Source: SB11 sp965222995 (lineage in GTDB: Bacteria; Bacteroidota; Bacteroidia; UBA8524). From it: DNA of 64,000 nucleotides. Made by a program: the position numbers and the translations under genes. Of this stretch, positions 40,290 through 47,991 are shown piece by piece (positions within the stretch are counted from its first letter, which is position 1; each line of letters opens with the position of its first letter). The notes beneath the pieces are model-generated. The model had not been told where the DNA came from. It ran no database searches and worked only from the letters and a program-made list of their open reading frames with translations. The stretch spans positions 868,001 through 932,000 of the forward strand of contig OZ244977.1 in assembly GCA_965222995.1 (NCBI GenBank), read 5' to 3'.

Positions 40290-41279
40290 ATGATTACACC
40301 TGTACTAATAGCAAAATATTTTGAAGGTACTTGTACACCTGATGAAATTAAAGCCGTTGATGAGTGGAGAAACAAACACACTGATAACGAAAAAACTTTT
40401 GCCAAACTAAAAACCATTTGGGAAGAGACAGGTAAGGTGCGCCCGATTAGTGAAGTACAGGAAACCAATGCATCGTGGGAGAAGCTTAGTGCACGTATAA
40501 AAACTACTCCAAAAGCAACATCAAAACGCAGGTCATTGTCATTTATTTTACCACGAGCAGCAGCGGCTGTTTTAATATTTACCAGCATGATAATATTTTA
40601 TCTAACTCAAAAAAATAAAGAAACCGTTGCCGTGAAAATGGTTGAAATAAGTACCCAGAAAGGTGAGAAAAGACAATTAACACTTGCCGATGGTTCTAAA
40701 GTATGGCTAAATGCAGAAAGCAGTATTAAATACCAAGAGAACTTTACAGGTGAAACCCGCGATGTGTATTTAGAAGGAGAAGCATATTTTGATGTAGAAA
40801 GTAACCCTTCAAAACCTTTTAAGGTACATACCGATGAGTTAATAACAAAGGTTTTAGGTACAGAGTTTAATGTACAGGCATATAACGACCAGCAAAACAT
40901 AATTGTAGCTTTGGATGAAGGTAAAGTAGCCTTAAATTATGAAGGGGAGAAAATAACCCTTAGTCCTGGTAAGCAAGTAAGTTTTAGCAAACAAACGCAC
41001 AAGTTTAAGTCTACAGACATAGTAAACAAACACAACCAGTGGCGAAACAATGTATTAGAGTTTGATAATGTTACACTTGCTGAGGCTGTGAAAACAATTG
41101 AGCGTTGGTTTGATAAGAAAGTAGTGGTAGATAATAAAAAACTGGAAGGTTGTTTAATAACAGCAAGCTTCAATAACCCAAAAGTTGAAGATGTAGTTGA
41201 AATAATAACATCAATACTATCATTAGAAAATGAAGAAATTGATGGTGTTTATCATATAAAAGGAGATAACTGCCTTTAA
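40290..41279 (+). CDS. FecR-type anti-sigma factor / sigma regulator
   Basis: A 329-residue single-pass inner-membrane regulator: cytoplasmic N-terminus (1-88, with the IAKYFEGTCTPDEIKAVDEW segment), one membrane helix (about 90-110), a FecR domain (about 118-220; KRQLTLADGSKVWLNAESSI, VYLEGEAYFDVESNP, FKVHTDELITKVLGTEFNV) and a C-terminal DUF4974 domain (about 252-325; LEFDNVTLAEAVKTIERWF and DGVYHIKG). It would relay the state of the STN-TonB receptor to the ECF sigma factor. Starts 55 bp after the lipoprotein stop. Confidence 0.93.
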   Translation: MITPVLIAKYFEGTCTPDEIKAVDEWRNKHTDNEKTFAKLKTIWEETGKVRPISEVQETNASWEKLSARIKTTPKATSKRRSLSFILPRAAAAVLIFTSMIIFYLTQKNKETVAVKMVEISTQKGEKRQLTLADGSKVWLNAESSIKYQENFTGETRDVYLEGEAYFDVESNPSKPFKVHTDELITKVLGTEFNVQAYNDQQNIIVALDEGKVALNYEGEKITLSPGKQVSFSKQTHKFKSTDIVNKHNQWRNNVLEFDNVTLAEAVKTIERWFDKKVVVDNKKLEGCLITASFNNPKVEDVVEIITSILSLENEEIDGVYHIKGDNCL

Positions 41280-41288
41280 AAAAATATC

Positions 41289-43895
41289 GTGAAAACAAAC
41301 AAAATATATAGGCTGCTAATAGTTTTTGTATTGGTGTTTTGTGCTTCAAGCATAAGCATGGCGCAAAACTTATTAGACAAAAAAATAACTTATACAGCCA
41401 ATAAAATAACATTAAAACAAGCACTTACAGAGATAAGTGAACAATTTGATATTCCCTTTTCGTATAGCGAAAGTATTATTCCGGCAAACAAACAGGTAAG
41501 TATATCTGCAACCAAAGCAAAACTGGCTGATGTGCTTGAAAATCTTTTGCCTCCATCAATAAAGTTTAAAGAACTAAGTGGGCAGGTGGTATTGGTAAAA
41601 AGACGTAAGCCATCATCAAAAAAAGTACATACTATTAGCGGGTATGTGAAAGAAGCAGGTAGCGGAGAGCATTTACTGGGGGTAAATATTTACGTACAAG
41701 GAACAACATACGGTGCAAGCACAAATGCCTATGGGTTTTATTCCTTAACTATACCGGGTGGGTTTTATGAAGTAACAATTTCATATATCGGGTATAAAAC
41801 GCAGGTAAAAAAAATTGTACTTGATAAAGACTTAGAACTTAATGCTGACCTTAATGGGGCCTTAGAGGTAAAAGAGGTAGAAGTTTCAGCAAAAGTGAAA
41901 CCCTTAGAGAGTAACCGCTCACAAATGAGTGTAATAGAAATACCTGTTGAACAAATAAAAGAAATACCTGCACTTTTAGGTGAGAAAGATGTGTTGAAAG
42001 TAGTACAGCTAATGCCTGGGGTGCAAACAGGAAACGAAGGACAAAGCGGGTTTTATGTACGTGGAGGAGGGCCCGACCAAAATCTTATAATACTTGATGG
42101 TGCACCTGTTTATAATGCATTCCACTTATTCGGTTTTTTTTCTTTGTTTAATGGCGATGCACTTAAAAGTGTAGAGCTTATTAAAGGAGGGTTTCCTGCC
42201 CGTTACGGAGGTCGTTTGTCGTCAGTACTTGATTTGCACATGAAAGACGGGCATAAAGAAAAATATCAAGGTGAGGTAGGAATAGGGCTTATATCCTCTA
42301 GGTTTACCGTTGAGGGGCCTTTAAAAAAAAATAAATCCTCATTTATAATATCAGGCAGGCGTACCTATATAGATGCGCTGATACAACCTTTTATGCCAAG
42401 AGATGAGCGTGGAGGATATTATTTTTATGACCTGAATGCTAAAGTAAATTATGATTTAGGAAAAAAAGATAAGATATACCTAAGCGGTTATTTCGGAAAA
42501 GATAAATTTTATGCAAAAGCGGATTATGGCGACAGAGAGGACGATTATAAGTTTGAGTGGGGAAATGCTACAGCCACAGCAAGGTGGAACCACCAGTTTA
42601 ATAGTAAGCTATTTGCCAATACCTCAATTATATTTAGTAACTACAGGTTTTTGGTTGGTGCTGATGAGAAAGACAAAGTAAGCGGAGATTTTTTTAGTCT
42701 GCGTTTCTATTCTCAAATTCGAGATTACTCAGTAAAATACGATTTGGGTTATTACCCTATTAATGGGCATCACATAAAAATGGGTGCTGCTATAATTTCT
42801 CACCAGTTCACCCCAAGTGCATTAGTTTTTAAAAACAGTTTCGGAGGGGATAACTTAGACAATAAACGTAAAATTAACGGAGTAGAAACAGGAATTTATA
42901 TTGAAGATGATATGCGTTTGGGAGAGAAGTTTAAAGTTAATGCGGGTATGCGTTTAAGCCACTTTAATAATCGTGATAAGCACTACATTTTTCCTGAACC
43001 TAGAATTTCAGCAGCCTACCAGTTGGGTAACAACACAGCAGTAAAATCATCATTTGCTATAATGAATCAGTATATGCACTTGGTAAGCAATACAGGTATT
43101 GGCTTACCTACTGATTTATGGGTGCCTGCTACCTCAAACGTTCCACCACAACGCAGTATGCAAATTGCAGCGGGTGTAGTAAAAGACTTTGTTAATAAAG
43201 ATTTTGCAGTAACTGTAGAAGGTTACTACAAGGAAATGTATAATATTTTAGGGTATAAAGAGGGAGCAACTTTTTTAGTTTTTGATGACCCTACCAACGT
43301 AGATGATTACGCTTGGGAAGATAATGTTACCAGTGGAAAGGGGTGGAGCTACGGTGCTGAGTTTTTACTGCAAAAGAAAAAAGGAAGGTTTAGCGGCTGG
43401 ATTGGCTATACCCTTAGCTGGACACAACTGCAATTTGATGAGTTGAATTTTGGTGAGAAGTTTTGGGCAAGGTACGATAGAAGACATGATGTATCGGTTG
43501 TGGGTATTTATAAAATAAACGATAAGTTTTCTATTTCAAGCACATGGGTTTACGGTACAGGGCAAGCTATAACCCTTCCGTTGGCAAACTATACAGGTGT
43601 ATTTGATATACCCGGTAATGTAAATGGTAATACCAATATGCAAACCCAGTTAACAGATTATGGAAAGAAAAATAATTTCCGTATGGCTCCTTATCACCGC
43701 ATGGATATAGGGTTGCGTATGACAAAGGTTAAACCTAAATATTCTCGCACAATAGAGCTAAGTTTTTACAACGTATATAACCGTAAAAACCCCTTTTTCT
43801 ATTATGCTTCAACAGAGTCTAGCGGGGTAACAAAATTGAAGCAGATAACTTTATTCCCAATTATACCTTCAATTTCAGTGAGCTATAAATTTTAA
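41289..43895 (+). CDS. TonB-dependent outer-membrane receptor with STN signalling domain
   Basis: An 868-residue transducer. Signal peptide (1-26, SSISMAQ), an N-terminal secretin/TonB (STN) domain (about 27-105; ITYTANKITLKQALTEISEQ, DIPFSYSE), a carboxypeptidase-regulatory-like domain (about 115-200; GYVKEAGSGEHLLGVNIYVQG), a plug (VVQLMPGVQTGNEGQSGFYVRGGG, LDGAPVYNAFHLFGFFSLFN) and the 22-strand-type barrel ending LFPIIPSISVSYKF. STN domains signal to FecR, which suits the locus. The ligand is unknown. GTG 41289 is the only start that keeps the signal peptide; 9 bp after fecR. Confidence 0.94.
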   Translation: MKTNKIYRLLIVFVLVFCASSISMAQNLLDKKITYTANKITLKQALTEISEQFDIPFSYSESIIPANKQVSISATKAKLADVLENLLPPSIKFKELSGQVVLVKRRKPSSKKVHTISGYVKEAGSGEHLLGVNIYVQGTTYGASTNAYGFYSLTIPGGFYEVTISYIGYKTQVKKIVLDKDLELNADLNGALEVKEVEVSAKVKPLESNRSQMSVIEIPVEQIKEIPALLGEKDVLKVVQLMPGVQTGNEGQSGFYVRGGGPDQNLIILDGAPVYNAFHLFGFFSLFNGDALKSVELIKGGFPARYGGRLSSVLDLHMKDGHKEKYQGEVGIGLISSRFTVEGPLKKNKSSFIISGRRTYIDALIQPFMPRDERGGYYFYDLNAKVNYDLGKKDKIYLSGYFGKDKFYAKADYGDREDDYKFEWGNATATARWNHQFNSKLFANTSIIFSNYRFLVGADEKDKVSGDFFSLRFYSQIRDYSVKYDLGYYPINGHHIKMGAAIISHQFTPSALVFKNSFGGDNLDNKRKINGVETGIYIEDDMRLGEKFKVNAGMRLSHFNNRDKHYIFPEPRISAAYQLGNNTAVKSSFAIMNQYMHLVSNTGIGLPTDLWVPATSNVPPQRSMQIAAGVVKDFVNKDFAVTVEGYYKEMYNILGYKEGATFLVFDDPTNVDDYAWEDNVTSGKGWSYGAEFLLQKKKGRFSGWIGYTLSWTQLQFDELNFGEKFWARYDRRHDVSVVGIYKINDKFSISSTWVYGTGQAITLPLANYTGVFDIPGNVNGNTNMQTQLTDYGKKNNFRMAPYHRMDIGLRMTKVKPKYSRTIELSFYNVYNRKNPFFYYASTESSGVTKLKQITLFPIIPSISVSYKF

Positions 43896-43899
43896 TATA

Positions 43900-44805
43900 A
43901 TGAAAGCCTTAAGAATCAAAATATATATAATATCACTTTCTTTAGTGGCGCTATTTAGCTCTTGCGAACGTGATGCTAAAAATGTAGATATACCCAATAT
44001 AGAATCAAAACTGGTTGTACAATGCTTTATAGCTCCACAAAACCCAAAGGTTGAAGCATTCGTGAGTTTTAGCAGCCCTATATTTGGTAATGCCAGAAGA
44101 GAAGATTGGATTACTAATGCGACTGTTGAAATTACAGACGGAACAACGCTTAAAAAGTTAATCTTAGACAATAGCGGCAGGACACCAAAATATCAGCTAG
44201 ATAGCAGTGAGTTTAAAATAGTAGCTGGAAAAACATATACACTTTTTGTAAGTACACCCGATGGTAAAACAGTAAATGCAAAATGTACAGTACCTCTTCC
44301 TATTGATGGTTCATCGCTAACTTTTAATTGGGATACTGTAGTGAGAACTAACCAAAATATAGGAGCAATTGAAAGAACAGTTAGGCTAAACATGAAGTGG
44401 AGAGATACAGACCCGGCTCGTAATTTTTTTAGAGCAGGAGCCAATGTATTGGTATATGCTGAGGACAGGCCTAATGATATATTTAGAGAACGCATGTCAA
44501 ACAACTCATTTTCTGATTTACAAACTGATGAAGGAAAAGATGGAGGCGAGTTGGAAAGAAATAGTTTAGAGCGAATTGTAACAGAACAAATTGGTGGTAG
44601 TGTAGGGCGTTTTTCATTTAAGCCCAAAGGCATCGAAATATATATTGTGAATTGTGGCGAACATTATTATAAATATCATAAAACTGCTGAAAATAATAAT
44701 GGTGAAGACCCGTTTTCAGAGCCTACGCTAGTTTATTCAAACATCATAGGAGGTTTGGGGTGTTTCGGTGCCAGTAATCAGTTTATAAAATCTATTGAGT
44801 TTTAG
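43900..44805 (+). CDS. DUF4249-family lipoprotein
   Basis: A 301-residue predicted lipoprotein: signal with lipobox ALFSSC at about residues 19-24, then VVQCFIAPQNPKVEAFVSFS, ATVEITDGTTLKKLILD and AGKTYTLFVSTPDGKTVNAKCTVPLP, the pattern of DUF4249 proteins that follow TonB receptors in Bacteroidota. Probably an accessory of the receptor at the outer membrane; its molecular role is unknown. 4 bp after the receptor stop; its 3' end overlaps the convergent flippase-like gene by 14 bp. Confidence 0.88.
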   Translation: MKALRIKIYIISLSLVALFSSCERDAKNVDIPNIESKLVVQCFIAPQNPKVEAFVSFSSPIFGNARREDWITNATVEITDGTTLKKLILDNSGRTPKYQLDSSEFKIVAGKTYTLFVSTPDGKTVNAKCTVPLPIDGSSLTFNWDTVVRTNQNIGAIERTVRLNMKWRDTDPARNFFRAGANVLVYAEDRPNDIFRERMSNNSFSDLQTDEGKDGGELERNSLERIVTEQIGGSVGRFSFKPKGIEIYIVNCGEHYYKYHKTAENNNGEDPFSEPTLVYSNIIGGLGCFGASNQFIKSIEF

Positions 44806-45814
44806 GGGTATTCTTTTTTCTGATAAATAACCAAACAACGGCAATTACACCCAGTATAACACTGTATAGCAATTGCATACCGTGGTTAAGTGTAGCATAG
44901 GCAAGTGCATTTACACCTGTCAACTGATATAAAATTAATAATTCACCCACCAAAAAATGATAGGCTCCCATACCACCGCCTTGTATAGGTAACGATTTTG
45001 CTATAGCCCCAACTGACATAACTGTAAACGCTGCCGCAATAGTTAGGTTTTCTGTGGCTTCAAAAGCAAAAAACCATAAGTAGCTGGTTAGGAAGTAACT
45101 AAGCCAAATAAGCAGTGTATAGAAAATAAATAGGACTCTTTTTTTCAGTTTAAAAATACTTATAACACCCTCAATAATATCTTTGGTAAAAAGCAGTATG
45201 CTATTGGTTGGTTGTTTTTTGTTTAGCCATTTTAAAACGATAATCAAAACTATAAACCCTATAATGGCTAGTGTAATCAACCCAATAAAAATGGTAAAAG
45301 CATATCCTCCCGTTTTCTTGTCAATAGGATTATAGATATTGGCAGTGAAAAAATCTCCCAAGAACTCAGCTTGAAGTATAAAGGATAAAAATACAGCCAA
45401 AAGCAAGCAAACCAAATCGACACAACGCTCAATAAAAACAGTTCCAAAGCTTTTTGCAAAAGGCACTTTTGCTCTTTCCTGTAAAGTGGCACATCGGGCA
45501 AACTCTCCCAATCGTGGTGTACCTATATTCACAAAGTAACCATACATTAAGGGAAAGAAAGTATATGGAAGCTTTGTTTTATATCCACTGGCCTCAAGTA
45601 ATAATCGCCAACGGGCTGCGCGGGCAATACTGCCGAACAAGCTGGAAAACAAAACAGGAACAGTCCATAAATAATTGGCAGTTTTTAGTTGATTAGCCAA
45701 TAACTTAAAATTAGTATCGACAAAAGCAAAGTATAACGATACAATTGCTAAAACAGCAAAAGCCCCATTAAATATCCTGTTTCGTGTCTTTTTATTTTTT
45801 AATGAACCAAACAC
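44792..45814 (-). CDS. YbhN/LPG synthase-type membrane protein (UPF0104)
   Basis: A 340-residue integral membrane protein with about eight helices, of the lysylphosphatidylglycerol synthase TM-region (UPF0104/YbhN) family: SLFGSIARAARWRLLLEASGY, YGYFVNIGTPRLGEFARCATL, GTVFIERCVDLVCLLLAVFL and FTVMSVGAIAKSLPIQGGGMGAYHF. Family members are proposed lipid or lipid-linked flippases. GTG 45814 is the most upstream in-frame start, with no ATG available near it. It lies convergent to the DUF4249 gene. Confidence 0.85.
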   Translation of the reverse strand: MFGSLKNKKTRNRIFNGAFAVLAIVSLYFAFVDTNFKLLANQLKTANYLWTVPVLFSSLFGSIARAARWRLLLEASGYKTKLPYTFFPLMYGYFVNIGTPRLGEFARCATLQERAKVPFAKSFGTVFIERCVDLVCLLLAVFLSFILQAEFLGDFFTANIYNPIDKKTGGYAFTIFIGLITLAIIGFIVLIIVLKWLNKKQPTNSILLFTKDIIEGVISIFKLKKRVLFIFYTLLIWLSYFLTSYLWFFAFEATENLTIAAAFTVMSVGAIAKSLPIQGGGMGAYHFLVGELLILYQLTGVNALAYATLNHGMQLLYSVILGVIAVVWLFIRKKNTPKTQ

Positions 45815-45859
45815 AAGTACTATCCGTTTCTGTACTATTACGGTTTTAATAACAACCGC

Positions 45860-45867
45860 TATTTTCG
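45860..45867 (+). promoter_or_regulatory. -7 box TATTTTCG for the alpha/beta hydrolase gene
   Basis: One-base variant (TTCG for TTTG) of the -7 element, 26 nt before ATG 45894. Confidence 0.4.
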
Positions 45868-45893
45868 CACAAAAATATCATAGAAAATTAGGG

Positions 45894-46670
45894 ATGGATT
45901 TATTTTATAAAAAATATGAAGGCACAGGGAAACCATTATTCATATTTCACGGGCTTTTTGGTATGCTTGATAACTGGCATAACGTAGCCCAAAAATTGTC
46001 TGAAAATTATACTGTTTATTCGACTGACTTACGCAACCATGGGCAGTCACCTCATAGCCATGAAATGAGCTATGAACTAATGGCTGATGATATTGCAGAA
46101 CTGATTGTTAAACTAAAACTTGAAAAAGCTTATATACTAGGGCACTCAATGGGCGGTAAAGCAGTAATGGAATTTGCCTTAAAATATCCTGCAATGGTTG
46201 ATAAGCTCATTGTAGCTGATATTGGTATACAAGGGTATAGGAGAGGACATGACGATATTTTTGATGCTATTATACCTTTAAAATTGGATGAATTTAAAAC
46301 AAGGGGTGAAATAGATGAATATTTAAAAGTCGATTTACCAGATTTTGGAGTTCGCCAGTTTATTTTAAAAAACCTTAACCGACAAAACAATGAAGGGTAC
46401 ACATGGAAAATGAATTTAGAAGCTATATATAAGAATTATGAAAATATAATAGCTGGTATTGAAAACGGGAGAAGTTTTGATGGAGAAACCCTTTTTATGC
46501 GGGGTGGTAAATCTAGGTATGTAAAAGATGAAGATTGGCAAGATATTCAACAGCTTTTTACTAATGCCAGGCTTGAAACAATTGAAGGCGCAGGACATTG
46601 GGTACATGCTGAGAAACCTGATGAAGTAGTAAAGCTTGTGAGAGCTTTTTTTAAATTAACAATTGAATAA
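45894..46670 (+). CDS. alpha/beta-fold hydrolase (YbfF-like esterase)
   Basis: A 258-residue cytoplasmic esterase. The oxyanion region is IFHGLFGMLDNWHN (about 18-31), the nucleophile elbow GHSMGGKA (about 81-88) carries Ser, and the catalytic His is in IEGAGHWVHAEKP (about 236-248); the acid is likely in the preceding FMRGGKSRYV region. Length, the DLRNHGQSPHS stretch and overall order are those of YbfF-type acyl esterases. Substrate unknown. Confidence 0.88.
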   Translation: MDLFYKKYEGTGKPLFIFHGLFGMLDNWHNVAQKLSENYTVYSTDLRNHGQSPHSHEMSYELMADDIAELIVKLKLEKAYILGHSMGGKAVMEFALKYPAMVDKLIVADIGIQGYRRGHDDIFDAIIPLKLDEFKTRGEIDEYLKVDLPDFGVRQFILKNLNRQNNEGYTWKMNLEAIYKNYENIIAGIENGRSFDGETLFMRGGKSRYVKDEDWQDIQQLFTNARLETIEGAGHWVHAEKPDEVVKLVRAFFKLTIE

Positions 46671-46697
46671 AATGCTGATGAGTTGATTAAGGCGTGT

Positions 46698-46727
46698 TGG
46701 CACATTGATAAAATTGAACTACCTTTG
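46698..46727 (+). promoter_or_regulatory. promoter for metH operon
   Basis: TTG (46698-46700) and TACCTTTG (46720-46727) with 19-nt spacing, a textbook Bacteroidota promoter. The expected transcription start coincides with the first bases of the SAM riboswitch. Confidence 0.8.
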
Positions 46728-46731
46728 CACT

Positions 46732-46842
46732 GCTTATTAAGAAAGACGGAGGGACTAGGCCCTGTGAAGTCTTGGCAACCCGTCCCGACGGGTGCCAATT
46801 CCTATCCAAAACAACTCCTGTTGTTAAGGGTGAAGATGAGCT
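46732..46842 (+). ncRNA. SAM-I (S-box) riboswitch
   Basis: The conserved order of a SAM-I aptamer is present. P1: GCTTATT (46732-46738) with GATGAGC (46835-46841). P2: AAGAC...GTCTT enclosing GGAGGGACTAGGCCCTGTGAA. The GGCAACC core, P3 (ACCCGT...ACGGGT) and GGTGCCAATTCC follow. P4 lies at about 46801-46832. In S-box RNAs, SAM binding lowers expression, here of the methionine synthase genes. A T-run at 46864-46869 with only a short possible stem, and a hairpin ACCTG/CAGGT (46879-46899) before the ATG, make the switch mechanism unclear. Confidence 0.95.
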
Positions 46843-46921
46843 GTAAACGACTACGAATCCTAGCTTTTTTATTGTTGAACCTGCATATCTTAAACAGGTA
46901 TGCCCAAATGTTTTATGCAAA

Positions 46922-47944
46922 ATGAGTAAAACTGAACAAATTAAGGATTTGCTTCAACAGAGAATTTTAGTGTTAGACGGTGCCATGGGTACTATGATAC
47001 AACGCTACAAGTTGGAGGAACAAGATTTTAGAAATGAAAAGCTAAAAGACCACCCACATCCATTAAAAGGGAACAATGATTTATTAGCATTAACCCGTCC
47101 TGACGTTTTGGAAGAAATTCATCGCCAGTATTTAGAGGCAGGAGCTGATATTTTAGAAACCAATACCTTTAGTGGAACTACTATTGCCCAGGCAGATTAC
47201 CATTTAGAAGATTATGTAACGGAAATTAATTACGAATCAGCTAAAATAGCTCGTAAAGCAGCTGATGAAGTTACCGCTCAAAATCCTGATAAACCCCGTT
47301 TTGTAGCCGGTTCAATGGGACCGACTAACAGAACAGCATCCATTTCTCCTGATGTGAATGACCCGGGCTTCCGTGCCATAACCTTTGATGAACTTAAAGC
47401 AGCCTTTAAACAGCAAGCGTTAGCACTAATTGATGGTGGAGTGGACTTACTTTTGGTAGAAACGGTAATTGATACTTTGAATGCAAAAGCTGCACTCTTT
47501 GCTATTGAAGAAGCCTTTGAAGAAAAAGGAGTAGAACTGCCTATCATGATGTCAGGAACTATTACTGATGCCAGTGGACGTACACTCAGCGGACAAACTA
47601 CTGAGGCATTCTTAATATCGGTTTCACATATTCCATTGTTAAGTGTGGGGTTAAACTGTGCTTTGGGAGCATCTGCTTTACGTCCTTACCTACAAGTGAT
47701 GGATAAGAAATCAGAGTATCATGTAAGTACTCATCCAAATGCAGGTTTACCTAACGAATTTGGTGAGTACGATGAAACGCCTGAGGAGATGGCCGCCCAA
47801 ATAGAAGTTTTTCTAAAAGATGGCTTAGTAAATATTGTTGGCGGATGCTGTGGTACAACTCCAGATCATATTAAAGCCATTGCCACTACTGCGGCCAAAT
47901 ATCAACCCCGAGAAGTGAATAAGAATACTTCAGTAACGGTATAA
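46922..47944 (+). CDS. metH: methionine synthase, homocysteine-binding module (split MetH)
   Basis: A 340-residue homocysteine S-methyltransferase domain corresponding to the N-terminal third of MetH: LVLDGAMGTMIQRYKLEEQDFR near the start, ETNTFSGTTIAQADYHLED, PRFVAGSMGPTNRTASISPDV and the zinc-ligand cysteines in GLNCALGAS (about 237-245) and NIVGGCCGTTPDH (about 313-325). The remaining modules are encoded by the next gene 47 bp downstream. A SAM-I riboswitch lies upstream, so the pair is expressed when SAM is low. A stand-alone version of this module is known in Bacteroidota. Confidence 0.93.
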   Translation: MSKTEQIKDLLQQRILVLDGAMGTMIQRYKLEEQDFRNEKLKDHPHPLKGNNDLLALTRPDVLEEIHRQYLEAGADILETNTFSGTTIAQADYHLEDYVTEINYESAKIARKAADEVTAQNPDKPRFVAGSMGPTNRTASISPDVNDPGFRAITFDELKAAFKQQALALIDGGVDLLLVETVIDTLNAKAALFAIEEAFEEKGVELPIMMSGTITDASGRTLSGQTTEAFLISVSHIPLLSVGLNCALGASALRPYLQVMDKKSEYHVSTHPNAGLPNEFGEYDETPEEMAAQIEVFLKDGLVNIVGGCCGTTPDHIKAIATTAAKYQPREVNKNTSVTV

Positions 47945-47991
47945 TTTAATTTATAAAATAGTAATATTACTTTTCTTCCGAATAGTATAGA

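Noticed and set aside
41289..43895. Reading the TonB receptor plus DUF4249 as a SusC/SusD glycan-uptake pair
   Set aside because: The partner matches DUF4249 rather than SusD, and there is no glycoside hydrolase in the locus; the STN/FecR/ECF set fits a different ligand class.
46860..46870. T-run after the SAM riboswitch as an intrinsic terminator
   Set aside because: Only a four-base-pair stem (AGCT/AGCT) precedes it, too weak for a terminator call; left as an open question.
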